Shown here piece by piece: positions 11,640 to 22,003 of a DNA stretch of 64,000 nucleotides. The notes beneath the pieces were generated by a model. The model had not been told where the DNA came from. It did not search any database and worked only from the letters and a program-made list of their open reading frames with translations. Every line of letters starts with the position of its first letter. The first letter of the stretch is position 1. The stretch is from Chamaecrista fasciculata. Taxonomy: Eukaryota > Streptophyta > Magnoliopsida > Fabales > Fabaceae. The stretch is from assembly GCA_003254925.1 (NCBI GenBank), contig QANZ01044545.1, forward strand, positions 1 through 64,000, in the 5' to 3' direction. The position numbers and the translations under genes are program-made.

Positions 11640-12480
11640 GAAAAAGAGTTGGAAAACGTGTTGTATACAATCTAAGATAAAATATCAATATAGATTCGTT
11701 GCACTTATAAGAAATTTAAGTGGAGTGGAAAAGTCAAAAACTTATCTTATGTGGAAATTGTGGCAGGACATTGGAACCAATCTTAGTTGGAGCCTGGACA
11801 TATTTGCAATACCAATACTTTGCATAATATTCTCAGATTAAAAGCAATTCCCATGTCCTACTGTTTTTAAGGGCTTGCATGCAATTATTTTTGTTTGTTT
11901 AATTACTTTGTGAAGATCGTTTTCCCATATTCTCTTCCCAATAGACTCATAGCTTCCTAATTGGCAGTGACAAATTAGGGATTCACTGTCTCATTTGTGA
12001 TCAGAGTTATAGTCATAGATAGATTATGGTTCTGCAGAAACTGAGGAAGATTTAGAGTTAGAGAGTGAGCTATATATATATATATATATTATTTGTGAAG
12101 TAGCTATTGACTGCTACAAACACATGGCTCATTATAGATGGCTATAAGTGGCACTCTAGAAGAGACAAATTTCTAAAGGTTTATATGCATAATATTCCAT
12201 ATATAAAGGAGCAAAGTGATAATAATATATAGTATAGATCCTTACTCTGCATAAATTAAATTAGTTCAATGGTGGGAATGGACTTGTAGTGTTGAAAAGT
12301 AGAGTCAACGCCAAATTGAAGATGTACTCTATCATTATCAGCACTTTATTTCTTCCTTTGAATTGAAGGGAATACATTTAATTTCCTTTTTGACTTTGTG
12401 AATTGAAGCATCATTTCTCATCTCTTTGATCCTAACTTGGATCATGACAACTGATTACACAAGAATTTATATTTAAGTTA
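11640..12480 (-). promoter_or_regulatory. Upstream region of RLP-A, conserved in three copies
   Basis: This stretch is repeated at 13625-14130 plus 17873-18340 and at 31890-32900. The near-identical part begins about 150 bases before the start codon and so probably contains the promoter. On the minus strand an AT-rich CTATATTGATATTTTA (near 11680) is the best TATA-like candidate. A (TA)n run lies at about 12071-12090. I see no other regulatory motif I would defend. Confidence 0.5.
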
Positions 12481-12857
12481 AAATTTTCCTTGAATTTTAG
12501 AACTGTGTATTTTAATGAAGCTGAATTAAATATGTTTTCTGTGTATTAATGATGATTGTTGGGTATTAGGACTAATTGTCAAAGATGAAATTGTTCTTGA
12601 TAAAATTTAATTATTATTATCATGTTTTCAATTTTGACATGAGCTAAAATCCAATAACACTGTACAATATTGGTTATATATACGTGAAAATCCAATAATG
12701 TAGAGTTATACAGATCATTGAATGATAATGGATTTTGAAGTTGAAGTTTCTTAAAATTTTCTCTTATGCATAAAGCAGATATTTTATAATATTTTTTTTT
12801 ACTTTTCGTATTATTTAAATGGTAGATGAATCAATAATTATGATTATCATATAATAA
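12481..12857. other. AT-rich intergenic DNA
   Basis: Nothing recognisable beyond low-complexity A/T sequence. Confidence 0.4.
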
Positions 12858-12970
12858 ATTTTTGGAAGATCAAGCAATTCCAACCTTGTAAGTTGAGAAA
12901 TCTCCATTGGAATTGAACCTGCCCCACAAAACCAGTGACAGATCCAGTGAAGTCAAGTTCTTCTAGTTTT
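12858..12970 (-). pseudogene. LRR scrap of a third RLP gene
   Basis: On the minus strand this reads LEELDFTGSVTGFVGQ and then, after a one-base frame change, PMEISQLTRLELLDL. The second part matches the early repeat PVEIGQLTRLVTLDF of RLP-A and the corresponding repeat of RLP-C. It lies on the gene side of the orphan upstream copy at 13625, as expected for the remains of a deleted RLP. Confidence 0.65.
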
Positions 12971-13624
12971 TATTTAAAGGTGGGACTGAAACAATAAAGG
13001 GAAAAGAAATAAAAGCGGTGGGATTCACATTTGAGATGTGAAAGGTTTCGGGCGTACCTGGATGTCGGATCCAAATACCCACGCGAAGACCCGGTCACAA
13101 ACTCGAACTCGGATCCCCGTACAAACGGTCTACACCGCAAAAGCACACTGACTGGGAGAGACACCAGAGATAGATAAAAAATGAGAGCCACAACCGTAAC
13201 TCTCTGAAAAACCAATTTGCACACCAAAATGAGACCCCCTTATCTCACGCATACATCCACGTTTTGGAGGCTATTTTTTCCTTTCTGAAAAACTGCCTTC
13301 CTCCTCTCTAAACGTGTGTGTGTTTTGTTTTTAATTAATATTAAAAACAATATTAGTGAAATTTAATTAGAGAAAAAATATCTATTCATAATTATTCAAA
13401 ATAACTATGATAGATACTCCCCATAAATCTCAACTTCTCATAATCATTATCTATTAATTAATTAATTAATTAATTAATTAATAAGATCAATCAATAATAA
13501 TAATAATTATTATTATTTGATCACCTTAGACTAGGTCCAATCCACCAAGGGTGGACCCATATCCCAACAAGATGAGTTATGAATACTTAATTATGACTAT
13601 GGATGACACTCCCTCGTACAAATG
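12971..13624. other. Unclassified insertion-like sequence
   Basis: A locally GC-richer segment (about 13030-13150, with 'gacccggtcacaaactcgaactcggatcc') is unlike its surroundings and could be part of a retroelement. It is followed by an (ATTA)n tract near 13452-13481. No gene or clear element ends. Confidence 0.35.
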
Positions 13625-14130
13625 GAAGAAAAAAACTTTTAAAACGTGTTGTATGCAATCTAAGATAAAATATCAATATACAGATTCTTTGCACTTCTAA
13701 GAAATTTAAGTGGAGTGGAAAAGTCAAAAACTTAATCTTATGTGGAAGTTGTGGCAGGACATTGGAACCAACCTTAGTTGGAGCCTGGACATATTTGCAA
13801 TACCAATACTTTGCATAATATTCTCAGATTAAAAGCAATTCCCATGTCCTACTGTTTTTAAGAGCTTGCATGCAATTATTTTTGTTTGTTTAATTATTGT
13901 ATGAAGATCGTTTTCCCATATTCTCTTCACAATAGACTCATAGCTTCCTAATTGGCAGTGATAAATTAGGGATTCACGGTATCATTTGTGATCAGAGTTA
14001 TAGTTATATGGTTATGTAGATGGCTATGAGTAGCACTCCCTTATGCAGACAAACGAGACAAATTTCAAAATGTATAAATGCATAATATTCCATATATGAA
14101 GGAGCAAAGTGATAATAATATATAGTACTA
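13625..14130 (-). repeat. Orphan copy of the RLP upstream region, part 1
   Basis: Collinear with 11640-12240 and with 31890-32380. It breaks off after 'aatatatagta', where the other copies continue 'tagatccttactc', and resumes at about 17873. The break is the edge of a candidate Helitron. Confidence 0.85.
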
Positions 14131-14635
14131 GTATGAGACCCGTGCACTTGCACGGGCCTATTCTTTGTCATTTCATTATTCTGGACAATTCTCATTACAT
14201 GCAGAAACCTATGACTTGAGAGATGTGATTAAGTAGTAATAATATATATCATACATAATGTAGAAGTATAAGTTTGTTTAATATGATATTTCTTGACAAT
14301 CAACAAAAGATAAAAATTTCAGTACTGCAGGCAAGAAAAGGAATTGAAAGAATGATATTTCTTGACAACAAAATATAGAAATCATTTGCAGAAAAATAGA
14401 GGACCTATCCAGAACGAAATACACCTACTTGGACAAAAAAATCGTTTGCTCTAATGATATGTATTAGAGAAATACACAAAAGTGGCTTCATTGAACGAAA
14501 ATACAGAAAAATACAAAAATTGACATTGAACGAAAATACAGAAAAATACAAAAATTGACAGTTGTCACAGCCAAAAAAATACTGAATATTCCTTATTCCA
14601 CTAAAGAAACTGACATTAAAATCTGGGCAAAGCAC

Positions 14636-14712
14636 CTTTAGCGCTGTCTGCTTCTTAACAATTTCATTTGATTTGAACATCACAGCTGATATCCAAAGTG
14701 TGACAAAGAAAC
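14636..14712 (-). pseudogene. Unidentified captured exon-like fragment
   Basis: Minus strand: acceptor-like ATATTGCAG, then 77 open bases ending AAAG|GTGC. They encode [12 protein letters not shown] followed by [13 protein letters not shown], a hydrophobic stretch with a basic end that looks like part of a membrane protein. I do not recognise the family. Its place inside the candidate Helitron suggests capture. Confidence 0.35.
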
Positions 14713-15453
14713 CTGCAATATCTCAAAAGTAAATATCACCATATTATATAAGAACCAAAGAATCTCAAATGTGACATCTCTAAGAAAGTAAACAACAAAT
14801 TATAACAGATGCAATAAAATGGCCTCAAAACCCTTCTAACCTTGTTTTATATTCCTACTTAGCGAGATCAAATTAAATCTGTTATGACAGATTGTACATA
14901 TATTAGTTTAGTGATTAAAAATGCAAAGGTTTTCATCACTCCCAAAGGCATGGAACCTCTCTATATTACCTTTATTCCACCAATCATATTCCTAAAAAAT
15001 AAGGTTTCCAACACAACGAATAGCCAAGTTATTTGAACTGAAATCATGAACAACATCATGTAGAAAAGCATACATACACAAATTAGTTATAAAGTTTGCT
15101 TAGTGATTTTATCTTGTATTTTTACTGATTGTTATACCTTCTTTTAAAAAATAGATATATACATTAAAATAGCTTCTTTTTATGATTCTACCCAATATAA
15201 AACTTTCTTAGAAGAGGATACTACCTTGCATTTGAAACTCTTAAGTTTTGTTATCTTTTCTCCGGCATGCACTCAACTTTCACTTGCATTCTGTTCTTAG
15301 TGACAATGTTCAAACTTAGTATTTGCAACAAACTTTTGCACTTTTTCCCCTTGGTTGAGTGGCTAAATGTAAGAGAAGTGAGGATGGATTTGTTGTTTTC
15401 CAATGTACTGCCATTTCAAGTTTGAGACTTGTTACTTGATATGTTTGTTGCAG

Positions 15454-15800
15454 TACACCAGAAAATCTATCAATGGCGATTCTAACAGAACTCGCTGGAG
15501 CTGTACCCTTAATTGACAGATTTCAGGTGGGGAAAACAATATTCTAATCTACCTGCATTGCTGCAATATAGTTTTATAGGTAGATGGATTTTTAAAATTA
15601 ATGCAGAAGCCAATTCAGTCTACTGGGAAACGGGGATTTTTTTCTAAAAGATCAGCAGGCTCCCAAGTCCAAGATAAATTTACATTTGAGGATATGTTGT
15701 GCTTCCAAAAGGTAATTAACTGAGTTTCACCAGGAATTGGCCTGAATTTCTAAACACATGTAGAGCTAACTTACAAAATTTTGTAGGATCCATCAAGCTA
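15454..15800 (+). pseudogene. Fragment of a KCBP/ZWICHEL-type kinesin gene (MyTH4 region)
   Basis: Two exons with intact splice sites. Exon 15454-15526 (acceptor TTGCAG, donor CAG|GTGGGG) reads through MAILTELAGAVPLIDRFQ. Exon 15580-15711 (acceptor ATAG, donor AAG|GTAATT) reads VDGFLKLMQKPIQSTGKRG and goes on to FTFEDMLCFQK. A third acceptor at 15786 is followed by Asp-Pro and then loses homology. Order, phase and wording match the segment leading into the MyTH4 domain of plant kinesin-like calmodulin-binding protein, a minus-end-directed trichome and cytoskeleton kinesin. Motor, FERM and calmodulin-binding parts are absent. It lies antisense to the candidate Helitron and is presumably non-functional. 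Confidence 0.85.
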
Positions 15801-17240
15801 AATCAATATCATCAATGATTGTATTCTGTTGGTAATAAAATGCATCCGTAATTCAAAGCTAATCAATCTCTATGTCCTCTTCGGTAACTAATTTATAGGC
15901 TCAATGAATGAAATAACTAATAAGCTAATCAATCTTTACAGTGTGCCTAAAGATATATATGTGCTGAGACAACAGCAATATACTCGACCAAACATACATG
16001 GACAGAAGTTTTGAAGTACATGAGATTGTAACATATAATTTTTCAGATTTTCATGCAAATTTAGAAATGTGTGTGTATGTCAGTAACTAAAGAGGTTGAA
16101 CTTACTGCAGCTTTAAATTTATGCCACCCATAATAGCACTCAAATATGATATAAGGACAAAGAAAACTGCTTATTTATAATGACTTGCTGCAATGAATTA
16201 CTTCTGTCCCTAACTTTAGCTAATTAAAACCCAAAGAGACGTTATCTGTGGGACATACATAGTCCCTAACTTTTTAAAGATGACATTTCTTGCAATTTCA
16301 TCCTTATACTCAAATTTCATTTTCCCAAATTTTATTTACATCACCAAAAAAATTATCAAATATGCATATCTTTACTGTCCTACCATGATATAAGATCATT
16401 TCTAACAAAAATTACAATTTATTTTATAACTTTTTGTGCTAAACTGGACCATTGAAGGATTTTATACACCTATTTGATTTCAAGATAGCCTCAAAGCTAA
16501 CAGAAAAGTAAAATAACAAAAGAAACCAAAACTATAACAGAAAGAGGACTTACTTAACTGAAAGATAATAAAAAGAATAACAACTAAAAAATGAAATTCA
16601 ACATTTCTACACATCTCTATCTCTAGGCATTCATTTGCTCAAAAAACAACCCTGTTGGCCACTGAAGATCAATTGAATCACATCCAAACCTCACTGAAGA
16701 CCCAAAAACGAATTACCAAGTGATAAAATGGCTTTAGCGTATGTTGAAGGTGAATGCAGAATCGCAATTTATTGCACCGACTGTAAATCGGAATCGGAAT
16801 CGGAATCGGAAGGTGAATGCTGCAGTGAAACTATGAAAAATAGATTTGAACTTAAAATCAAAAATCACCTTTAGGCTCTGCCATTAATCGCAACATGACT
16901 TTGAAATTGACCGAAAATTTCATCTCTCAAGCCAGAGAAGAACGAACTGTGGCTGAAGACGGCATATGGACGCCGGCTGGGATGTCACGTCGCGGCTGAG
17001 GATGGACGTCGGCATTCGACTGACGTTCCGATGATGATGGACGGTGGCTAGGATGACGGCAAATGGTGATGTTTTAACGTTTAGAAGGGAGAAGTTTAGG
17101 GAGAGAAGAAGGAGGTGGAATGCAAAAATGTGGCCTGCGTTTTGAAATGTTGAATTGATAAATTGAATTGTTGTATATTGAGATGAGATTTGAATTTCAA
17201 AATTTGAATTAGGAGAGTGAATATATAATAGATATTAGAT

Positions 17241-17872
17241 ATTGAAGCGGGAATATGAAACTAAGTAAAAAAATTAAATGTAAAACAAAATTGGAGGACA
17301 CATGTCATAATATTAATGAGAGTGAGGAATTACAATTGGAAGTTACTCTCAACCAGAAATTGCCACTTATGCAAATGCAAACATTGTTTTGTTAAGGTTA
17401 TTGATTGATTATTGAAGCGGGAATATGAAACTAAGTAAAAAAATTAAATGTAAAACAAAATTGGAGGACACATGTTATCTATATCTATATTTATATCTAT
17501 ATCTATAGGCTCCACCCCCTTATGGTTGGTCAAAAATAGTGAATTAAAAAATTAAAAAAGAAAAAAAAAATCACTCACTCACTCTCTCTCCCACTCACTC
17601 TCCCCATATGAGGTAATTTCAAATTGGTCCTAAATATTTTATAATTTTTCAAATTGGTCACAAACTTACTCTTTTATCAATATAAAAATTTAATATAATT
17701 TTCAACTTTAAATCAATTCAAACGTTACATACATATTGGCGTGTCCGTTAGGGCACGCCAAGCCCTAATAATATTAATGAAAGTGAGGAATTACAATTGA
17801 AAGTTACTCTCCACCAGAAATTGCCACTTATGCAAATGCAAACATTGTTTTGTGAAGGTTAATGATTGATTG
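17241..17872. repeat. Two tandem copies of a 170-bp unit, the second split by a Helitron
   Basis: Copy 1 is 17241-17410 (starts attgaagcgggaat). Copy 2 is 17411-17477 plus 17769-17872. The small Helitron between the two halves accounts exactly for the split. Confidence 0.9.
17478..17768 (+). mobile_element. Short non-autonomous Helitron, 291 bp
   Basis: Begins TCTATATCTATA, ends with the hairpin GGCGTG...CACGCC followed by AAGCCCTAA (CTRR terminus), and sits between host A (17477) and T (17769) with no target duplication. The neighbouring tandem unit keeps the empty site ('acatgtcataatatta' near 17302). No coding capacity. Confidence 0.9.
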
Positions 17873-18340
17873 ATTGATTCTTACTCTTCATAAATTAAAT
17901 TAGTTCAATGGTAACAATGGACTTGTACTTTTGAAAGGGAGAGTCAACGCCAAATTGAATATGTATTTTGTCATTCTCTTTTCTTCATGTGAGCATCTTA
18001 AAGTCCCATGGCGTGTTTGAAATAAAGGGCATTTCCTTTTTTGACATTGTGAATCATCATTCTCTTCTATATTGGACAGTGACATCAGCCAACTGTACTC
18101 TAATTAAGTTTCCATTTTTCAAAGAGTAATTTATACGTCCAAATTAAACTCAAATCATCTTTCATTTTTCTTTCTGTATAAATATGATTTCACTGAAATT
18201 TGATTTAAAGATAATTAAGTTATTGATAGATTGTCAAATCAGTTGGGTCATCAATTTAATAATATGAAATTTTCTACAATTTCATTTCAAGAATTAGAAA
18301 TTTATTAAAAAAAATTAAAAAAAGATCTTAGAGTTTTGAT
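17873..18340 (-). repeat. Orphan copy of the RLP upstream region, part 2
   Basis: Continues the interrupted match ('ttactcttcataaattaaattag') and follows 32390-32640 closely. A block of about 180 bases present at 32640-32820 is absent here. Confidence 0.8.
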
Positions 18341-18979
18341 GAATCAAAATCTTTCCTTTCTCATAAAATTTCTCCAACCAAGTCTTTAATTAATCATAGA
18401 TTGAACTCAAATGTTTGTCATCTTTATCAAATTGGTCATTGGGACACAAAATAGCTATGTATCTCTATTGTTTGATTTATCTTCTATTTAAGGTCAAAAA
18501 ACTTTTATATTTTCAAAAATAGTTTTTGGGGCACATTATAATAAGATTGATTTCCTATAATATATGATCATAATTAATTTAATTATTTTATTAAATATAC
18601 CAATTGAAATTAAATAAAAAACATACTTGATTATTGATGTTTAAAATATTGTACTTACTGTTAAATTTAAGTTAATATTTTACTAAAAAAATTATATTTA
18701 TTGTAATTATGTATTTTAAAATATTAGTTTTTTTTTCCAAAATAAAAAAATTATAGTTAGATCATCATATTTTGTTATCATTACTTACTGAATACCTTGC
18801 ATGAAAAAATTATAGTTTTATTATAATTTCATAAAAAATAAATATTTTATAATTTATTAAACTATTTAGTGAAACTAAATATTAATTATTTAATTTGTAA
18901 ATTAATTAATGAGAATATTCTCCAAACAATTCAAATTTACTTTCAAGTTTTCATTTAAGTAGTTGTATTTGAATATCGG
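18341..18979. other. AT-rich intergenic DNA
   Basis: Long A/T tracts; nothing supportable. Confidence 0.4.
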
Positions 18980-19410
18980 TAGGACTAAATTGTATTTATT
19001 TTCTAGATTTAGGACTGATATGTAATTATCTCCTTTCTCCTATTTTCCAAAATTACATTTGGACCCCAAAAAGTTTTTGTAATTTTTATTTTAGTCCTCA
19101 AATATCATGATCTAGGGATTTTTTTTGTAAATTTTGAAACTATTTGGGGGCATTCTGTAATTTTTGAAAAATGTTTGTAAAGTTTATCTTCTCACCATCA
19201 AAACACACAATTTTAGGACTAAACTGCATTTATTTTCCAGATTTAGGACTAATATGTAATTTTATTCTTTTTCCAACATTTTTCATAATTACATTTTGAC
19301 CCAAAAATTTTGATATAATTTTCTTTTTAGTCCTCAAATATTATGATCTAGGGACGTTTTTGAAAATTTTGAAACTATTTGAAGGCATTTTGTAATTTTT
19401 GTAAAAGTGC
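18980..19410. repeat. Two direct repeats of about 190-200 bp, non-coding
   Basis: Copies start at 18980 and 19214 with 'taggactaaa'. Each holds the phrases 'attacattt', 'ttttagtcctcaaatat' and 'gatctaggga'. A related fragment lies at 45150-45290. Likely the subterminal part of a larger repeat. Confidence 0.7.
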
Positions 19411-19439
19411 TAACAATTTTCTGTTAAATCTTGATGGAA

Positions 19440-19566
19440 AATAAGCACAGGGTACCAAAGTGCTAACAACACAAACCTCAGGGTACCAAAGTGTCAAATT
19501 TTGTCTTTAAAGGTACTAAAGTGGATTCGGTCCTAACCACAGGGTACCAAAATACATTTTACCCTT
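19440..19566. mobile_element. Right arm of a 'gggtaccaaagtg' TIR element
   Basis: Three 'agggtaccaaa' phrases ending 'attttaccc', the complement of the 'gggtaaat' terminus seen at 21668 and 55180. Its left arm is not next to it. Confidence 0.6.
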
Positions 19567-19716
19567 TATTTATTCCTTCACTTCACACACACTTTTACAT
19601 TGCTTTGCTACACTTTTAATAGAGTGACAATAAGACAAAATTCCGATTAATATTGTTGGTCTCAAAAATAGATAGAGAGGTAAGAATTTATCGAACGAAC
19701 CGCACATTACTATCTC

Positions 19717-21994
19717 CGACATCTACTCCTTCAGACTTTTACATGTACCACACCATTTTTTTATTGAACTTGTTGCAATATTAAATTAACATTTTCAATT
19801 CAGCAATGTATGTAAAGTCCACTGGCGTGTTCAAAGGATCATTTCATCACTGATGAGGAATAGCTAGACCTAGAACCCTCCCCCCCTCACCAGAAGACCT
19901 CCCAAGGAAGAGCAAGACCCCTTCCCATCTGGGTTAGTCCAAACCTAAGTAAGATGACTCAAATATCTTTGGAGGAGCTTATATATATCCCTCTATCAAG
20001 TATACCTTTTTCCGAATCTCTCTTTCGTCTCTCTTACACCACACTGACTTGGGCGTCGGAATTTTACCGTGGGAAGCCTCCCCCATGACTGAACTAACCC
20101 TTGCACGTATCAGAAACATGGAGCTGGACGGAGATCTCAGATGACTTATCAATCACATTCTTTTGTGATCTTTCCATCCCTGCTTCAGTCTCTCAGATAT
20201 AAGCCTAAGCCTCAAATGCATCTTCCAAAACAAGACTTGCAGAAATTATGTGCACAGGGCATTGTCATATAGGATAAACCATTCTTTTGTATCATTTGGG
20301 CAACTGAATCCTGCATATTGAAACAAGTCAAAGTAAAATGAAAAGATATTAATGGATATGAGGATAGTATTTAATTGGAAAGAACCAATCAAATTCTAAT
20401 TATAATCATATATAAGTAGAGAATCCAGTATTCAGTCATACATGATTGATTTAACTTTTGAGGGTATAGATGTAAAATAGGAGAAAAAAAGACTGATTAA
20501 AATGGAAGCCAAAAAAAGATAGAGGGAGAGAAATAAGGGATATAGTAAGGTTCACATATCAATAATACATGAGATTACCAAAAATTGGCCTTGTGAAGGT
20601 CTTCTGTAAACTGGTAGCATGTGTTGTAATAAACTCAAAAAGTGAAATTTTGAGAGCAATGTCAATATTTTTTACATAGAAAAATTAAGTCTCAGCATGT
20701 CAACTCATGTTTAATGGCCATATGCTAACATAATTACATTTTGGACCAACAGAGTGATATTTTGAAGACCACTAAGAAATAAAAAGGATGTTTTAGGACC
20801 CAAATGGAATTCACAATTACGAGGATCCATTTGAATATTTGACTTTAATTTAATATTTTGGGCTTTTTCTTTTTTGACCAGAAAGATAAATCTTCTATTC
20901 ATTAGCACAAAGTCATACGAAAACTAAGTAAGGTATAGATTTAACCATGACAATATAGCCTTACGCTTCACAAAATAGATTAAAAGCATAAGAGAAGCTT
21001 AAGCAACACACTCAAAAAAGAAAATAAGAGCAAATCTCTTATATAACCAAATCAGATCTACTAAATTTTTAAAAAATAAAAAAAAACATAAAAAGATCTA
21101 ATTGAGAGGTAACACACTCTTTATCAATCTCTCTATGAGAGATCAATCTTCTTCGTTGCTACAATATTTTCTCCTTTTGGGTCACAAAAATTTTGGCAAT
21201 CTTCCATGCCCAATCATTAACAACATTTATAATACTTTAATCAAAAACTAATTTTTATCAAAATCAAATATATATATCTTTGGTACATCATTGATCTGAT
21301 TTATAGAAGTCATTTTTATATTTTCTCTATTTGCTTCGTCATTATCTTTATTTTGATCACATCCTTCCATCGCTTAGATCTCCAACTTGTTAAAGCAAGG
21401 TGATAAAGAAAAAGAAACCCAAAGTTTGGTGTAAGGGGTGACTGCTGTGTAAATGTGCGGCTACTGTGTAAGAAATGATTTGTTATATTCTATTTGTTCA
21501 ATACTCTATATATTGTTACCTCGAGAAAAGATCTAAGGTTGGGTTTTACATTTAGATAGATAAAATTATTCTGGAAGCTTCTATTTATTGTCGTTGTTTT
21601 AACTTTTTGAAATTGTCGCCAAACACGTTGGACAACCTTCTTTTTATGGTTAGTCAACATATATTTAAGGGTAAATTACACTTTGGTACCCTGTGGTTTG
21701 ACCATATTTCACTTTAGTACCCTATGGTTTTAAACCTGATACTTTGGTACCATGTGGTATTCTCCATTAACACTTTAATACCCTTTGGAGCTATTTTGTA
21801 ATTTTAACCATAATAAATTTTACAAAAATTACATATTGACCTCAAAAAATTTTCAAAAAATTACAAATAAGTCCCCGGATACATATTATATTGGATATTT
21901 CTATTAATTTTTGTTATTTTAACTTTTTGAAATTTTTGGGAAACACTTTTGATAAACCTTTATTTTAGGATAAGTCGTCAAGTATTAATTTAGA
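19717..21994. repeat. Left flank of duplicated RLP unit, copy B
   Basis: Collinear with 1728-3890 (same order of distinctive phrases such as 'actggcgtgttcaaa', 'gcgtcggaat', 'gtgcacagggcattgtcatat', 'aaagatctaa'). An extra insertion is present at 21668-21888. No gene. Confidence 0.85.
21668..21888. mobile_element. Left arm of a 'gggtaaattacactttggtac' TIR element
   Basis: Inserted in copy B relative to copy A (compare 3745-3765, which reads straight through). Only the left arm is present. Same family as 4239 and 55180. Confidence 0.65.
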
Positions 21995-22003
21995 TAAATA
22001 AAA

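Larger units (their letters stand above)
14131..17872 (-). mobile_element. Candidate gene-capturing Helitron (about 3.7 kb)
   Basis: Read on the minus strand, its end is a 16-base hairpin (CCCGTGCA AG TGCACGGG), then TCTCATA and CTAG, the CTRR terminus of Helitrons, at 14131, next to an A in the host sequence. The insertion interrupts an otherwise collinear upstream region that is uninterrupted at 12230 and 32380. The 5' end should be a TC near 17870 (minus strand TCAATCAATC...), but this edge is less certain because a few bases of target are missing. No Rep/helicase is seen, so it is non-autonomous. It contains exon-like pieces on both strands and a short second Helitron. Confidence 0.65.
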
